Positions 36,401-49,500 of a stretch of 64,000 bases of DNA are shown one piece after another (the stretch's first letter is position 1; the number at the start of each line of letters is the position of its first letter). Both the position numbers and the translations under genes were made by a program. The DNA is from Galeopsis tetrahit (Eukaryota > Streptophyta > Magnoliopsida > Lamiales > Lamiaceae), in assembly GCA_963675135.1 (NCBI GenBank), contig OY776134.1:56129740-56193739 (forward strand), in the 5' to 3' direction. The notes beneath the pieces are model-generated. The model was not told the origin of the DNA. It was given only the letters and a program-made list of their open reading frames with translations, and ran no database searches.

Positions 36401-39400
36401 GATAACTCCAATTCTCAAACAGGAATAAAAATTTTGCAACCGTAAAACCAGCATACATATATAACGGACACTAAGGGACATGAGGAAAAACTTATTGGAC
36501 TGAGCAATAGTTGGTGACCACAATAGACATCCTCATAACTGAAGCATAGAGATAGCTTATTAAGGAATCTACTTCCACTTGTGTGTTATGCCAAAAGTAG
36601 CAGTATATGGATTGAGGCTAATCAGGAACAAAACCATAAAACAAATTTATCTAAGGCATCATAAATGCAATACAAATTGAAGCTTTCATATCCGCAGATT
36701 TCTTCATGGGCATCCAGTTCTTGAATGCCCGCCTAAAGCCAATGTATTGCTTTGTGTCCATTTTTAAAGTAGTAAGCACCTTCTGTGCAATGCCAAGAAT
36801 TAGAACGACTATTTCAACAACAGGTTCACTCGCACATAGCGAGGCTGCTGCTTCCGGATTATGATGATCCCAAATAACTTAGATATAGTTTATTTTAAGG
36901 AAATCTACTTCCATGTGTGTGTTATGCAAAAAGGCAGCATTATATTTATTGAGGCCAATCGCGTGCTAAACCATAAGACAATGCATATAAGACACAATAC
37001 ATGCAATCCAAATACAAACTTCCATATTCGCAGGTTTCTTTATGGGCATGAAATTCTTCTTGAATACCCACCTAAAGCCTTCGTATTGCTCTATGTCAAT
37101 ATTTACAGCAGTACACACCTTAAGTGCAATGCTAAGAATTAGGACGACTTTTTAAACAGATTCAATCTCACATAACAAGGCTGCTACTGACGGGTTATGA
37201 AGATCCCAAGTTAATTAGAAGACAAGCTTTAACCGCCTCACTCACATAGTATAGACCCATCATTTACTACAGTTTAGGGAGAATTGACAAATTGTTAAAA
37301 AGATAAGAAATTTTCTATCATGGCTTCAAATCTACTTCCACATGTGTCTCATGTAAGAAGGCAGCAGAGGGTCAATCGGGTGATAAACCACAAAACCAAT
37401 TCATCATCTAAGACCTCATATATGTAATCCAGATTCAAACATCCATATCCGCAGGTTTCTTTATGGGCATGCAGTTATTCTTGAATACCCACCTAACGCA
37501 TTTGTATTGCTCTGTGTCCATATTTACAGCAGTACACACCTTAAATGCAATGCTAAGAATTAGGACGATTTCTAAAACGGATTCAATCACACATAGCAAG
37601 GCTGCTACTGCCAGTAAAACCCGACAAAGGACATTAAGGGACACCAATAAAAAAATAAGAACATTGACGGAAATCAATATTTCAAAATCAAGATAAATCC
37701 AATTCTCAAACTGGAATAATAATTCTGCAACCGTAAAACCAGCATTTATATGAAACGGACATTAAGGGACATGATGAAAATCAATATTCTTAAACCAACA
37801 AAATTTCAATTCCCGAATTGAAATTCCAATATACCAACCGTAAAACTGATATTAAAAGGACATTAAGGGTCACTATAGGAAAATTATAAAGTTGAACTGA
37901 CATAATTACTATTATCGAATAGTAATCCAATTGTCCAATCGCAAAACCGCCATTCACATAAAATGTATATTGGGGGACATAGAATAAATGGGGCAACATT
38001 TTGAAAATACATATTTTTGAACCTAAGAAGTTCAATTCCCAAATTGGAATACAATATTCCAGCAATAAAACCACAACATTCCAATTCCCGAATTGAAATT
38101 ATAATTTTGCCACAGTAAAACCACCATATACATGAAACGGACAATAAGGGACATGAGTAAAAAAAGGAACCTTATTGAGGAAATCAATCTTCTTGAACCA
38201 ACAAAATTTCAATTCATGAACCGAAATTTCGATTTCCAACTATAAAACGGACATTTAAGGGGCGTTGAGGGTCATTAGATGGAAATCGGTATCTTGAACC
38301 AACATAATTCTTATTATCGAAACATAATTCCAATTCCCCAACCATAACACCAACAATGAAACCGACGAAATTCCAATTCCCGAATTGAAATTATAATTTT
38401 GCCACAGTAAAACCAACATATACATGAAACGGACAATAAGGGACATGAGTAAAAAAAGGAATCCAATTGAGGAAATCAATCTTCTTAAACCAACAAAATT
38501 TCAATTCATGAACCGACATTCCAATTTCCAACTATAAAACTGACATTTAAGGGGCATTGAGGGTCATTAGATGGAAATCGGTATCTTGAACCAACATAAT
38601 TCTTATTATCGAAACGTAATTCCAATTCTCCAACCATATCACCGACTTCGAATACAAGGGACATTAAGGGAGGCGAGTAAAATATGAGAATATTGATGGA
38701 AACCAACATTACAAAATCAAGATGATTCCAATTCTTGAACCGAAAAACCGACATTCACATAAAGGGACGTGTAAAAAAAGGACCGTAATTCAGCCAGCAT
38801 TTAGGAAAATCAAATTCTCGAACTCGAATTAACATTCTCCAACCCTAAAACCAACAAAGGACATTAAGGGACACAATTAAAAGATGAGAACATTGAGGGA
38901 AATCAGTATTTCAAAATCAAGATAAATCCAATTCTCAAACTGGAATAATAATTCTGCAACCGTAAAACCAGCATTCATATGAAACGGACAAAAAGGAACA
39001 TGATGAAAATCAATATTCTTAAACCAACAAAATTCCAATTCCCAAACCAATATTCCAATACACCCAACTGTAAAACTGATATTAAAAGGACTTTAAGGGT
39101 CACTATAGGAAAATTATAAAGTTGAACCGGCATAATTACTATTATCGAATAGTAATTCCAATTGTCCAATGGCAAAACCGCCATTCTCATAAAACGTATA
39201 TTGAGGGACATTGGAAAAATAGGGCAACATTTTGAAAATACATATTTCAATTCACAAATTGGAATAGAATTTTCCAACAATAAAAACGACAAAATTATAA
39301 TTCTCGAATTGAAATTAAAATTCTTCTACAGTAAAACCAACATATACATGAAACGGACAATAAGGGACATGAGTAAAAAAAAGAACGTGATTAAGGAGAA

Positions 39401-40003
39401 TCAATCTTCTTGAACCAACATAATTTCAATTCTTGAACCGAAATTCCAATTTTCAACTATAAAACGGACATTGAGGGTCATTAGATCAGTATCTTGAACC
39501 AACATAATTTTTATTATCAAAACGTAATTCCAATTCTCCAACCATAACAACTTAGAATACAAGGGACGTTAAGGGAGACGAGTAAATTAGATATAGTTTA
39601 TTTTAAGGAAAACTACGTCCACATGTGTGTTACGCAAAATGGCAGCATTATATTTATTGAGGCCAATTGCTTGCTAAACCATAAGACAATGCATATAAGA
39701 CACCATAAATGCAATCCAAATATAAACTTTCATATCCGCAGGTTTCTTTATGGGCATGCAATTCTCTTTGAATACCCACCTAAAGCCTTCGTATTGCTCT
39801 ACGTCCATATTTACAGCAGTACACACCTTAAGTGCAATGCTAAGAATTAGGACGACGTTTTAAACAGATTCAATCTCACATAACAAGTAGAAGACAAGCT
39901 TTAACCGCCTCACTCACATAGTATAGACCCATCATTTACTACAGTTTAGGGAGAATTGACAAATTGTTAAAAAGATAAGCAATGTTCTATCATGGCTTCA
40001 AAT
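33485..40003. repeat. Complex tandem array: A-type (~340 bp), B-type (~110-130 bp) and C blocks with higher-order duplication
   Basis: A units carry CCATATCCGCAGGTTTCTTT, ATGGGCATGCAGTT and CTTAGATATAGCTTAT. They occur near 33650, 34015, 36560, 36895, 37330 and 39605, with a partial one near 33490. B units carry AAATTCCAATTC, AACCGTAAAACC and GGGACATGAGTAAA and fill about 34330-36490 and 37610-39590. A 128-bp C block (AAGCTTTAACCGCCTCACTC) occurs at 37205-37327 and 39887-40003. B blocks are arranged in units of about 0.9-1.2 kb starting AACCAGCATTCATATG (34343, 35556, 37736, 38966). ORFs here are repeat by-products, though A units keep an open minus frame. Confidence 0.85.
34982..35275. mobile_element. 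Tourist-type MITE (294 bp, TAA target duplication) inside a B repeat
   Basis: Termini GGGTATGTTTGTTTTGG and CCAAAAACAAACATGCCC are inverted repeats. TAA flanks both sides (34979-34981, 35276-35278). Neighbouring B units without the insert read ACATTAAGGGA at this place, which gives a natural empty site. A 3-bp TAA/TTA duplication points to PIF/Harbinger-derived MITEs. An internal palindrome (GACGTGGGACGT/ACGTCCCACGTC) lies at 35219-35243. Confidence 0.88.
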
Positions 40004-40245
40004 CCTCCCGCTTTTTTCTTAGTAAAAAGGGATGCACAGGCAGTAGGAAAACGAAAAATGCAATAAGCTATGCAGAAATACAATTTTTAACATATTAGAA
40101 CCACAAAAGTAGTCACACAACAAGCAGTGTGATAAATATAATATAGACTTAGCATCAACAGCTAATTTATAAGCAATCAGAAACAGCTACACAAAGAACA
40201 ATTATCCGGAAAAAGCATTGCCAGCAAGCAAAAAAAGCCCAAGAT

Positions 40246-40550
40246 TTAAAAAAGAATAGTAAACAAACTGGCCTTGAGAGAAGGAAACAAGGATGTAGAT
40301 GTGACGCCAGGGGGACGCAGCAGCGGAAGATCAGAATTCGTCGCCGCTAACGAATCGAAGCGTGGGACGAATACTCTGCATCCACCGAGACCGCGTAACT
40401 TGCAATCGGAAACTCTGCACCGTCCAATCACCACAGAGCTCTCTTACAGTGTTTCTGCTATGGAGGAGAGAGAGAACCCCTTGGCTAGAGGGGCAGTGGG
40501 GGCGGTGTGTTTCTTCTGCTAGGGTTTATTCCTCTAATTTGTTTTAAATA
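40246..40550 (-). other. GC-richer gene-start-like island, gene unidentified
   Basis: This 300-bp stretch stands out by GC content between repeats and AT-rich DNA. On the minus strand it begins with an AAACCCTA telo-box motif and a CT-rich leader, followed by coding-like sequence (GTG-initiated frame 40434-40246; a short frame from an ATG near 40365 ends after 16 codons). It may be the first exon and 5' UTR of a minus-strand gene whose body runs into the tandem array. I cannot identify it. The plus-strand ORFs here are shadows. Confidence 0.3.
40520..40527 (-). promoter_or_regulatory. Telo-box (AAACCCTA)
   Basis: Minus-strand AAACCCTA followed by GCAG, at the upstream edge of the GC-richer island. 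In plants this motif is common near transcription starts of translation and ribosome-biogenesis genes. A single copy of an 8-mer is weak evidence. Confidence 0.3.
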
Positions 40551-40559
40551 AAATGATAT

Positions 40560-42721
40560 GCAATTCAAATTAGGGATTTTATTGAAAGGGCGGGAACTAA
40601 TTTTCCTTCAAAAGTTAATTATAAATACGTTGTTGGAATTGGACATGAGCTAATTCGACCAATGCGATGAATTGGCCACATCATAAATAAATTGCTAATT
40701 TTAAAAAAGAAAAAGGGTTAAAATACCAAAATATTTTAAACTTCGGAATTTTTATGTTACGTATTACTGGAAAATGAAATAAAGATTAAAATGTTAAAAA
40801 TAAAATATAAAATTTCACTTTTTCAAAAGGGAGCTAAGATTATTTTTATAAATAAACGTAAGCTTTAAACAATTTCTCCTTTCACATAAAAATAGTACAG
40901 TATCTTAGTGGAGTATTAATTTCAATGCTTATGTTTAACTTAAATGAAATTGGCATATCACTATAGTTGTTTAATATACATGGTAGTATATTGTATTACG
41001 GAGTAGTATTTAATTGTAATACTATTACTCTTATACCCATAAAATTACTAATCTCCCGAACAACCATCTCGAGGTCCGATCAATGAACAAACAAGACGAC
41101 AACGCGAAGGCGTGAACATATGTACAAGTGGTGTATCAAAGTAGCTCATTAAAGCGATATGGGGCACGGAATTGAAGCAAAACGACCACAATACCACATA
41201 GGCATCGACCAAGCCATTCCCGTATTTTATCACTAAGGATCAACACGAGCAATGACGTCCGGGTGTGAGTTGCTCGGCACTACAAATTACAATCAGCAAA
41301 CAACTCACATCATTTAACCAATACAAGTAATATTTCTAAGGCGAGGTATGTCTTCTAAACAATTGTCAATAAGCAAGTAGACACGTATGTGACAACGTGT
41401 AACCCACCCAGAAGATACTAATCATTAGTTAACAAATGACACTAGCAGCATTAAATACAACATTTATTATCTTGGAGGACCCATAACACAAGGAGAAACT
41501 GCACGAAGATACTAGCTGATTAATCCATGCAAAGACCGGTATATAAGCTGAACAAAAAGCCTAGAATAGATTACTGAATATTTAGAAAGACAAGGATAAA
41601 TGTTCATTAATGTTTGATAGATTAAACTCGGTATTAGCCATATATTGCTCATTACAATAAAGCCTCACGCAATAATATTATTATATGTCAGAAATAATCT
41701 ATCAACAATTACATTATACAGACAATTGTGTATAACAAAAAAAAAAATTGAACACGAAAAAAAAAACTTGATCAACACATATTTTGTGTGTCCATAGTAG
41801 GTCGAAATTAATATTCGTCGTATAATAATTTTATAAAGATACAAAAACTTCCAATTACTTATGTTTTCTCTACCAAATAAATCTTTCTCCATCTTTTCTT
41901 TTTTGATACATATTGTATAATTTCGTTTTCATCCACTAATAATAAAGATGTTAAATTTAATATAACCAAATGGATCCTAATTTATAATACTAAAAATTGT
42001 TAAGCAATAAAGTTGCTTGAAACTCTTGTTAAGTTATCATATCCTATAAATTGTTCCATCATAAGTTGATCATTGGTAATTAATAATTACCAAGAAAAAG
42101 GCAGTTAAAGATTTAGGGAAAAATAATAAAAAGATATAAAATAAAAAATTTGGTGTGGGGGGGGGGGGGGGGGGGTGTATTTCATGAAAGGGAAAGTTGG
42201 TTGAAACAGAAGAAGCTTAATTGGGAGTATTTCATGACACTCTTCTCTGTCCCCTGTATTTCCTTTCACACATTTTATTCGATATAGTTTTGTTTTTCAC
42301 TTTTTGCAAAGATCAATTATACATTTAAACCACATTGTAAGAAATGTAGAATATCATACCTACATGGCAGCAAATTAGTTTGGTATTAAAACTCGGTAGT
42401 TCGTCAAGTTTTCATTAACTCGTCCTTCCTTTTCACTTCACATCTCAGACAACAATATCATGAAAAACCAAACTACAAAACACTGACAAAGGAAGAAGAT
42501 GTAGAGATTACGAAAATAAGTTGAACGATTCACTTGTGCTCAATACAATGGAGAATATCTTTTGACTCACCGACTCCTCCAACGGCAAATTACTCGACTG
42601 AGAATAATAAAAATGTTCTTTATGACCTAGTACTTTAGAAATGGCCCAAGTAAACAAAGATGGTAGAAAAAAACTGTAGTTCAATGAAGTACTGCAAAAT
42701 ATAGCATCTTATAAATGTATC
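40560..42721. other. AT-rich intergenic DNA downstream of the DEG9-like gene
   Basis: No gene recognised. It contains an uninterrupted run of 19 G at 42157-42175. The ORF at 41048-41233 (minus) has no recognisable motif. Confidence 0.45.
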
Positions 42722-45700
42722 TCATGCTTTGAGATCATCCGACATGGCTGATGGTATACAGTGGGTGGTGAGGATGTCCAAGGTTGCCGCTTTTGCCGTC
42801 TTTGTTTTCAGGACCACAATCTGTACAAACAAAGAGGTAGGTAGGTTCATATCTATTTTTTTAAAGGATAGAAAGACCAAAACCAGCAAAACAGAAAATG
42901 CACACCTGCTGATATTCCAAATCAAATTTCAAATATTCGTCATTGCAGCTCTCTACCATGCTAGCCAAATTCTTCAGATTCTTCACAGGCTCACCATTAA
43001 AGGCATGAACCTGGATTCATTCACCAGCAGGAGAGAAAATATAAAGTGAGCAGCAGTAGAAAATGCAATTGAAATTACAGAAACGACTCTTTCCTTTTAG
43101 TGAAGCATATGTTTCAAAAGTTGGAATATTTTACTGAAATAAAGGCTGGTGCTTATTTCTGAGATAAAAGCAAAATTTTCCAATGATAAAACTTTAATAA
43201 CTTCCACAGCAATTAACCATAGAGAAGTATTTTCTGCAATGGAAACTCTTGTATCAAAATACTAGCCTTAGCCTCAATTGCTAACCTGAGTGTTGACAAT
43301 GTCCTCATATCCAATGTTTATGTCAGCTACAAGTACCTTCAATACATTTCACAAGCAAACAAGTGTCAACCACAAAATGAGCACCCTCAAACATAATTAC
43401 TAGAAACATCAGCATTACAATATGAGGGATTAACCTGAGAAACAACAACAATTTGTTCATCGCGCGATTGTGGCATTTCATGCAATAGTTTATCCAACAA
43501 CTTGACAGGAGCTTCATACTCATAATCTTTTCCATACTAGAGGCACAGAGGAATGATAAAACATCGTTAATCCCACATTAGATCAATTAAACATTTTATC
43601 TCTTACATCAATACAATGTAATAACTGTTTGTAGGAAATAAATAATACTCCTTATACAACAAAACAAGTATCCTATAAAATAAACAAGACATGAATAACC
43701 CTAGCAGTGAAGGTCACAGCATAACAGCAAAGGTAGTCTTAAAAAGTAGGGTATTGGGAAGAACAATGTAGAAACATATACACGACCATGTACAAAGATT
43801 CACTGTGTATTCTTATCTTGATGGAAACTTTTGAGCAAAAGATGGATGTTATGCACTTTACATAAATACATGCAAAACAGTAGGTATTGCAGTCTACATG
43901 TTGTCTGCATATGTGGCTATATTCCATAACTAGATAATAGTATACAACTATAAGCACAAATCAGATAGCTTGGCCTAACATAGTTATAAGGAGAGTATAA
44001 TCGCTTCACTGATCAACAATTACAGATGTTTGCAATACTTACACAAACATACATGTACATTTACAGACATTATGCATAAATAAGATTTGCTGCACTACAC
44101 TATTTTGAGTTTACTAAGGAAACTAAAACTATATAAACAAAAAAATTACACATAATCGTCCATATGTTCAATGAAAATTGGTAAGTACGGGTTGCCGTAA
44201 ACGTAAGTGATGAAAAGGTTTAAATTGCAACTTGCAAAAATACAGTGGTTAGACAGTTTTGGGAGCAGACCACAAACCTCAGAACGAAGATATGGTACAG
44301 AAACAGTTGAAAAAACAAATCCAGCAACAATATAATATGATGGTGGTTGACCCTTGTTGTGAGCTGGAATGAGTCTCCTATGCGAGCCAAGTTTGACATT
44401 GAAATTCAGAGTTTGGGAATTACGAAGAACTTTAATTGCAGCATTATCCCCAGTATACTTCTGAGACACCAGATAGCTAAAGCCTATGCGCTCTCCATGC
44501 CTGAATGGAACTGCAAGTTATTTGGCCCTATTAGCATAAGGTAGTTTGAACAGCATAATGCTTTTGAATAAAGCGTGTGACAATGAAATTAAAGATAAAA
44601 CTGAACTGCATCTCAGAGATGGATATGATTCAACAACCAGAGCAACATGTTTCTACCAACTGACAGGTCTTAACACTTAAATCATTCTTTTAAATATTCT
44701 TTGATAACTATTATCCTCAACAAATGCTCCTGGCTGAAGTTCAGCACAGGCTTTATGCATGCCTGTTTATTTGCATAAACATGTTCAGTTGTCAACAGGA
44801 CTCAAAAGTATATCAGTCCTTATAAGAGAAAAAGCAATTATAGCATGCAAGTCCTAACTAATCCATATCTGTTAAAAGCATTCTTTTCTTTTTGTGGTGC
44901 TTTTATGTTTTCTTAAATGTACTTTTTCGGGCATGGAATACCATGCAGGTACAATTAAATGAACCACATTTTCTTGTTTGGGAGTGGAGAAATGATCACC
45001 CTGAAGAAGCGTCAAAACCTAATATGATGCTCAAGGAACAACTCATACTTGAATATTTAAGAACATGCGCTCTTCAATATTTTATCAAGAACATTCCTGG
45101 AACAATTCAAACAGAAGCATATACCTCCACAAGCATATAAAGGGAAGGGGGGGAGTAAGACTTGTGAATCTGTTAATGGGACAGAACCTTTATCTGCATT
45201 ATACCTGTTCCATCATTAGCAATATCGACTCCATCAAAGCTAAGGATAATATCTGACGGTTTCAGAACCTCGAACTCTGGGGAAGTAGGATCAATTCTTC
45301 TTATACGTACACCCTTCTGATCAACTTTCATCCCCATGGATAAACGCAAGTCTGGATTTTCCATCTTCTGCCACTCAACCCCAAGAATAGGAAATCCTGG
45401 TAGGCAACGAATAGTTTTTTTGAAAAAAAGGATTAGGCAGATGAAGAATAAATTCATAGACTTTCGAGGAAGGAATTATAATAGGAACTCGGTAGTGAGT
45501 AGACAAGATAATGCATTTCAATATGAAATAGAAAAATATTTAAAATGCCAGATAAAGCAAAATCACAACTACTATCCACAAGGGCATCAAATATCAAGAC
45601 AATTGAGCAGCACCAGGGTGAAAATATCAACATACCTAATTTATGATTTCACTACAACCAATTTGAGCAACATTTAATCTTCCAGTCATTTATTAATAAT

Positions 45701-46457
45701 AAGTCGGCCAGCAAACAGATACCAAGTTTTGCAATTGAATTATTTCTCCGCGCACAAGGATGAAGCATGTTACAAACTGAGGAAATTATCAACTATAGGG
45801 TATATTTAAAGTTTTATTTATATTACGCTAATGAAAAATCTCCACCCACGATTGTCTCCCTCCATCCTATTTCTTTCCGTGATAACAAAAGTGGAAAAAA
45901 GATTAGGCCATTATTATAAGTCAAAGCAAGGGCAAGAGGCATCTGTAATTAAATAGCATTGTGCTTTAGCCCATTAAGTATGGTGAACTACGGAAATATA
46001 AAATAAAAAATGAACCTCTATGCATTCTATATTAAGTATTTAAGTCAGAACTGAAATCAAAAGTGGATCAGAATCTACAACATAAAATGTTAGGAAGTAT
46101 GCTATAGGTCATATTGCAGTTGTACACAGCAAATATGCCCAGTGTATCATAGATAGGAAAACTGTATAAGTCAGTAAGCACATACTGCTCATAAAATGAG
46201 GTCTGCCAACAAAAAATTCATTCAATTTTGAATTCCATCACGAGCAGTCTAACAGAAGACCAGAGTAAGAACCTAAATCAGAGACAATTTGTCACCGCAA
46301 TCCAAAAACTCCAGAGGATTAAGTTGAAATTAGTTGAACTATGCCAGATATTTTAGCTGCAGCAAATCTTGACACTAACTCCAAGAGACCCGTATTCCTA
46401 CCTTCAGAATACTACCATTTACCCAATATCTATAACCTCATATCTTCTTAATATGAG

Positions 46458-46500
<43 letters not shown>

Positions 46501-49500
46501 AGAAGCCCAGAACTATACCAGTGTATGTTCCATTCTTCTCATAATCTTGGATAAAGTGCATAATGACTGGCGTTGGTATGACATAACCAATATTCTCGAC
46601 ATCCTCATGCTTGAGCGATTGGAATGCAATGCCCACACAATTCCCCTTGTCATTAAAAGCAGGACCCCCAGAATTTCCAGAATTAATAGCAGCATCTATC
46701 TGCAAGAAGAGCACAATTTACAAAAAAAGAAAAAAAAAAAATCAGTACAATTCAATCTAGAAATTACAGTTGGAGGAGGAGGTTCCATTGCAAATCAACT
46801 ACCTGCAACCCTAAGAGTTCAGTTGATCCATGAACATATGAAAGGATTTCTATTCGTGACACAACCCCACTCGTTACAGAGATTGTGTCACCCCCTATTG
46901 GATAACCCACAACTGTAACAGCATCTTGAAGTGCAGGCAGTTCACCAAATTCTACAGGTGACACCCCTTGCCAGAACTCGTCGTCTTCCACTGTAAGCAA
47001 AGCTGCACAAACGTATAGACACATTAGCACAGTGACAGATCCAGGATTTTGAAACTGGGAGTGCACAACTATAATAACATACAATTATAAACGATAAAAA
47101 AGTGAAAGAAGAATCTACATCATAAAGATAATGTACAAATACTGGAATTTAAAAAACATATTTTTAACTTGTCATGCTAAAATATTTTATTGAGATAAAT
47201 ATGGGTCCGCACTTGCATACCCATTATACCCCATATTGACCCACCTCTGCAACAGGAAAATCACGCAATCAAGGTATAGCTGTAAAGCTCCAATATTTGG
47301 GGGACAGAAACGGGAGTAATTACAAAACAAAAAATGCAAGCTATATAATCACTAGCAGCAATTCTTATTCCTTCATATTCTAGTCTTTTAGGATATGGGG
47401 CTCTTTAAACGAGGACAGGGCTTAGTAAGAGGAAGCCTCCTGATGGATTCCAAATTAGAGTTTGTGTGGCTTTTTATCAGGGTGTTAGAACTTGGGAAGT
47501 CTGCCTGAAGCACTAGAGAAATTGAGTATCCTACAAGAGGAATAGAAGTGCCTGGCAAGTAATTGGAGGTTCAGTCTGTTGTCTCTGCAAATGATTCCAC
47601 CAAATTTGACCAAGCATAACTCTATTTGGTGCCTTGAGTCCATCAATATTATACTATTTCAATATGGTTGGATCATATATATTGGAAAAAACAGTCCAAT
47701 TAATTAAAATCAACGGGAAAAAAATAAAGCTAAACTACGAAATATTAACAAAAAAGGAGAAGTGTTCTGGGGGTTTATAACTCCGGATGTATTTTTGGTC
47801 CATTTGGCTAACAACTAACAAGAAATAAGAAATTTTTCGAGGAATCAACGGAATCCCAAGAGGAAGTTTGGGATAGGATTAAAAATAGAGTGGCTCTTCA
47901 AGTGACCAGTCACAAAAGTTTTAATAATCATTTGAGTCATTTGACACATATTTAGCTAGAGATTGGAGTTAATCCCTGAAATTTACTTTGTGTAAGGGAT
48001 TAATCATCTCTTACACTCTCTACATTATAAAAAAATCAGTTTATTTTACCAGGACAAAAAAAAAAAAACAGCCCAGAGCATATTAACATTATATATGTCA
48101 AAAATAGTTTTGCGGAGCCAGATGAAACATTAACATGGAAATGGCACTAGGAGAGGAACCAGTACAGCACCCCCCATATAATGCTTCGTTTACTTAAAGA
48201 CTTTTTTGCATCAAAAGAAACCAGTCATTAAAACATGAAGGTTCAGATATTACATTAACTGCTTCAATCAAATCATCCATAAATGTATCATTTCAAGTAA
48301 TTTTGTTAGAAATAGTTCATATAGGTAATTTACACAAAACAGGCCAATCATTTAATCCTATAACGTCTATCAAGAAACAATACATGCATTAAAAAACGGT
48401 CATTTACAATTTCGAAAAACAAACTACATTAACATCCATAAAATTCAGAAACTTAGAAAAGGAAACACACTTAAATAGCACTAACCAATTACATTAATTA
48501 TTCCCATCCTGATGTTATTAAGTCTACTCAAGGGGTGATTTGAGCACCAAGGTAATTAAATAAACTCTTGATTAGCCAGATACAAAAGTGAAAATACTTG
48601 GAACCCTTGAAACCTTGAACAGGTTCAAGATCCTCACCAATATCACATTGAGCTCCAATGGCAAGCACAGTAGCTACATATTTGGTGGAGGAGCTATTCT
48701 TACTCAACATGACATGTTTGTAATGCGCTACCGCATGTGCACTTGTCAAAATTTTCTTCCCATTGATCACAAATCCATTGCAATAAGTCCTCAACTTTTT
48801 GTTCAGCTGCAATGGAATTTTGACATTGGGTTGAAAATACACACATTCAACCTTCACTACTGGTGATATCACCCTAGCCTCCCCACTCACCTGTTTAGAA
48901 TTGGGAGGAGAGATGGCGGAAGCAGTTTTGAAAGTGTCGCATGCGCAAATGCTGCATTTTTTCTTGCGGCTTGACCTGCGCAAGGAGGATGGGGAAGAAC
49001 TAGGGTTAACAAGATCCAAATTTCTTGCGCGGAATTTAACATCGTCACAGACGATGTCGTTAGGTGGGGATGAACATACAACATCATCGCCAGTGGTGTT
49101 GGTGTTGGTATGTCGGCTAAAATTGGTCACAGAGGTGGGGTCATTCATGATATCACTAAGTTTTCTTCTTCGCTCGATCGGTTTGGCTTTGTCACACATT
49201 TCTGGGGAATTAGGTAGGATACGCTCTCCATCCTCTACCAAACACTCAACATCATCAGCCTCGCCAATGGTGCCGGTGAGTGGGTTGAAATTTGTAACGA
49301 TGGTGGAGTGTTTCATTATTTCACGCATACTTCTTGTTTTTGGGCGCCGTCTCATCTTCAATTTGGTTTCGGAAATTTTGAAATGAGGGCTCTTTTCAGA
49401 TTCGATTTAGAGGAAAGGGTAGAGATATGTTTTGGAAAGGGGCGAAGAAACATATGCCCAGAAAGGGTAAAGATAGGCTTTGTAAAGGGGCGATAAAACC

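Noticed and set aside
44892..45256. Plus-strand ORFs at 44892-45256, 45336-45677 and 46460-46918
   Set aside because: They lie across introns and antisense to exons of the DEG9-like gene; shadow frames.
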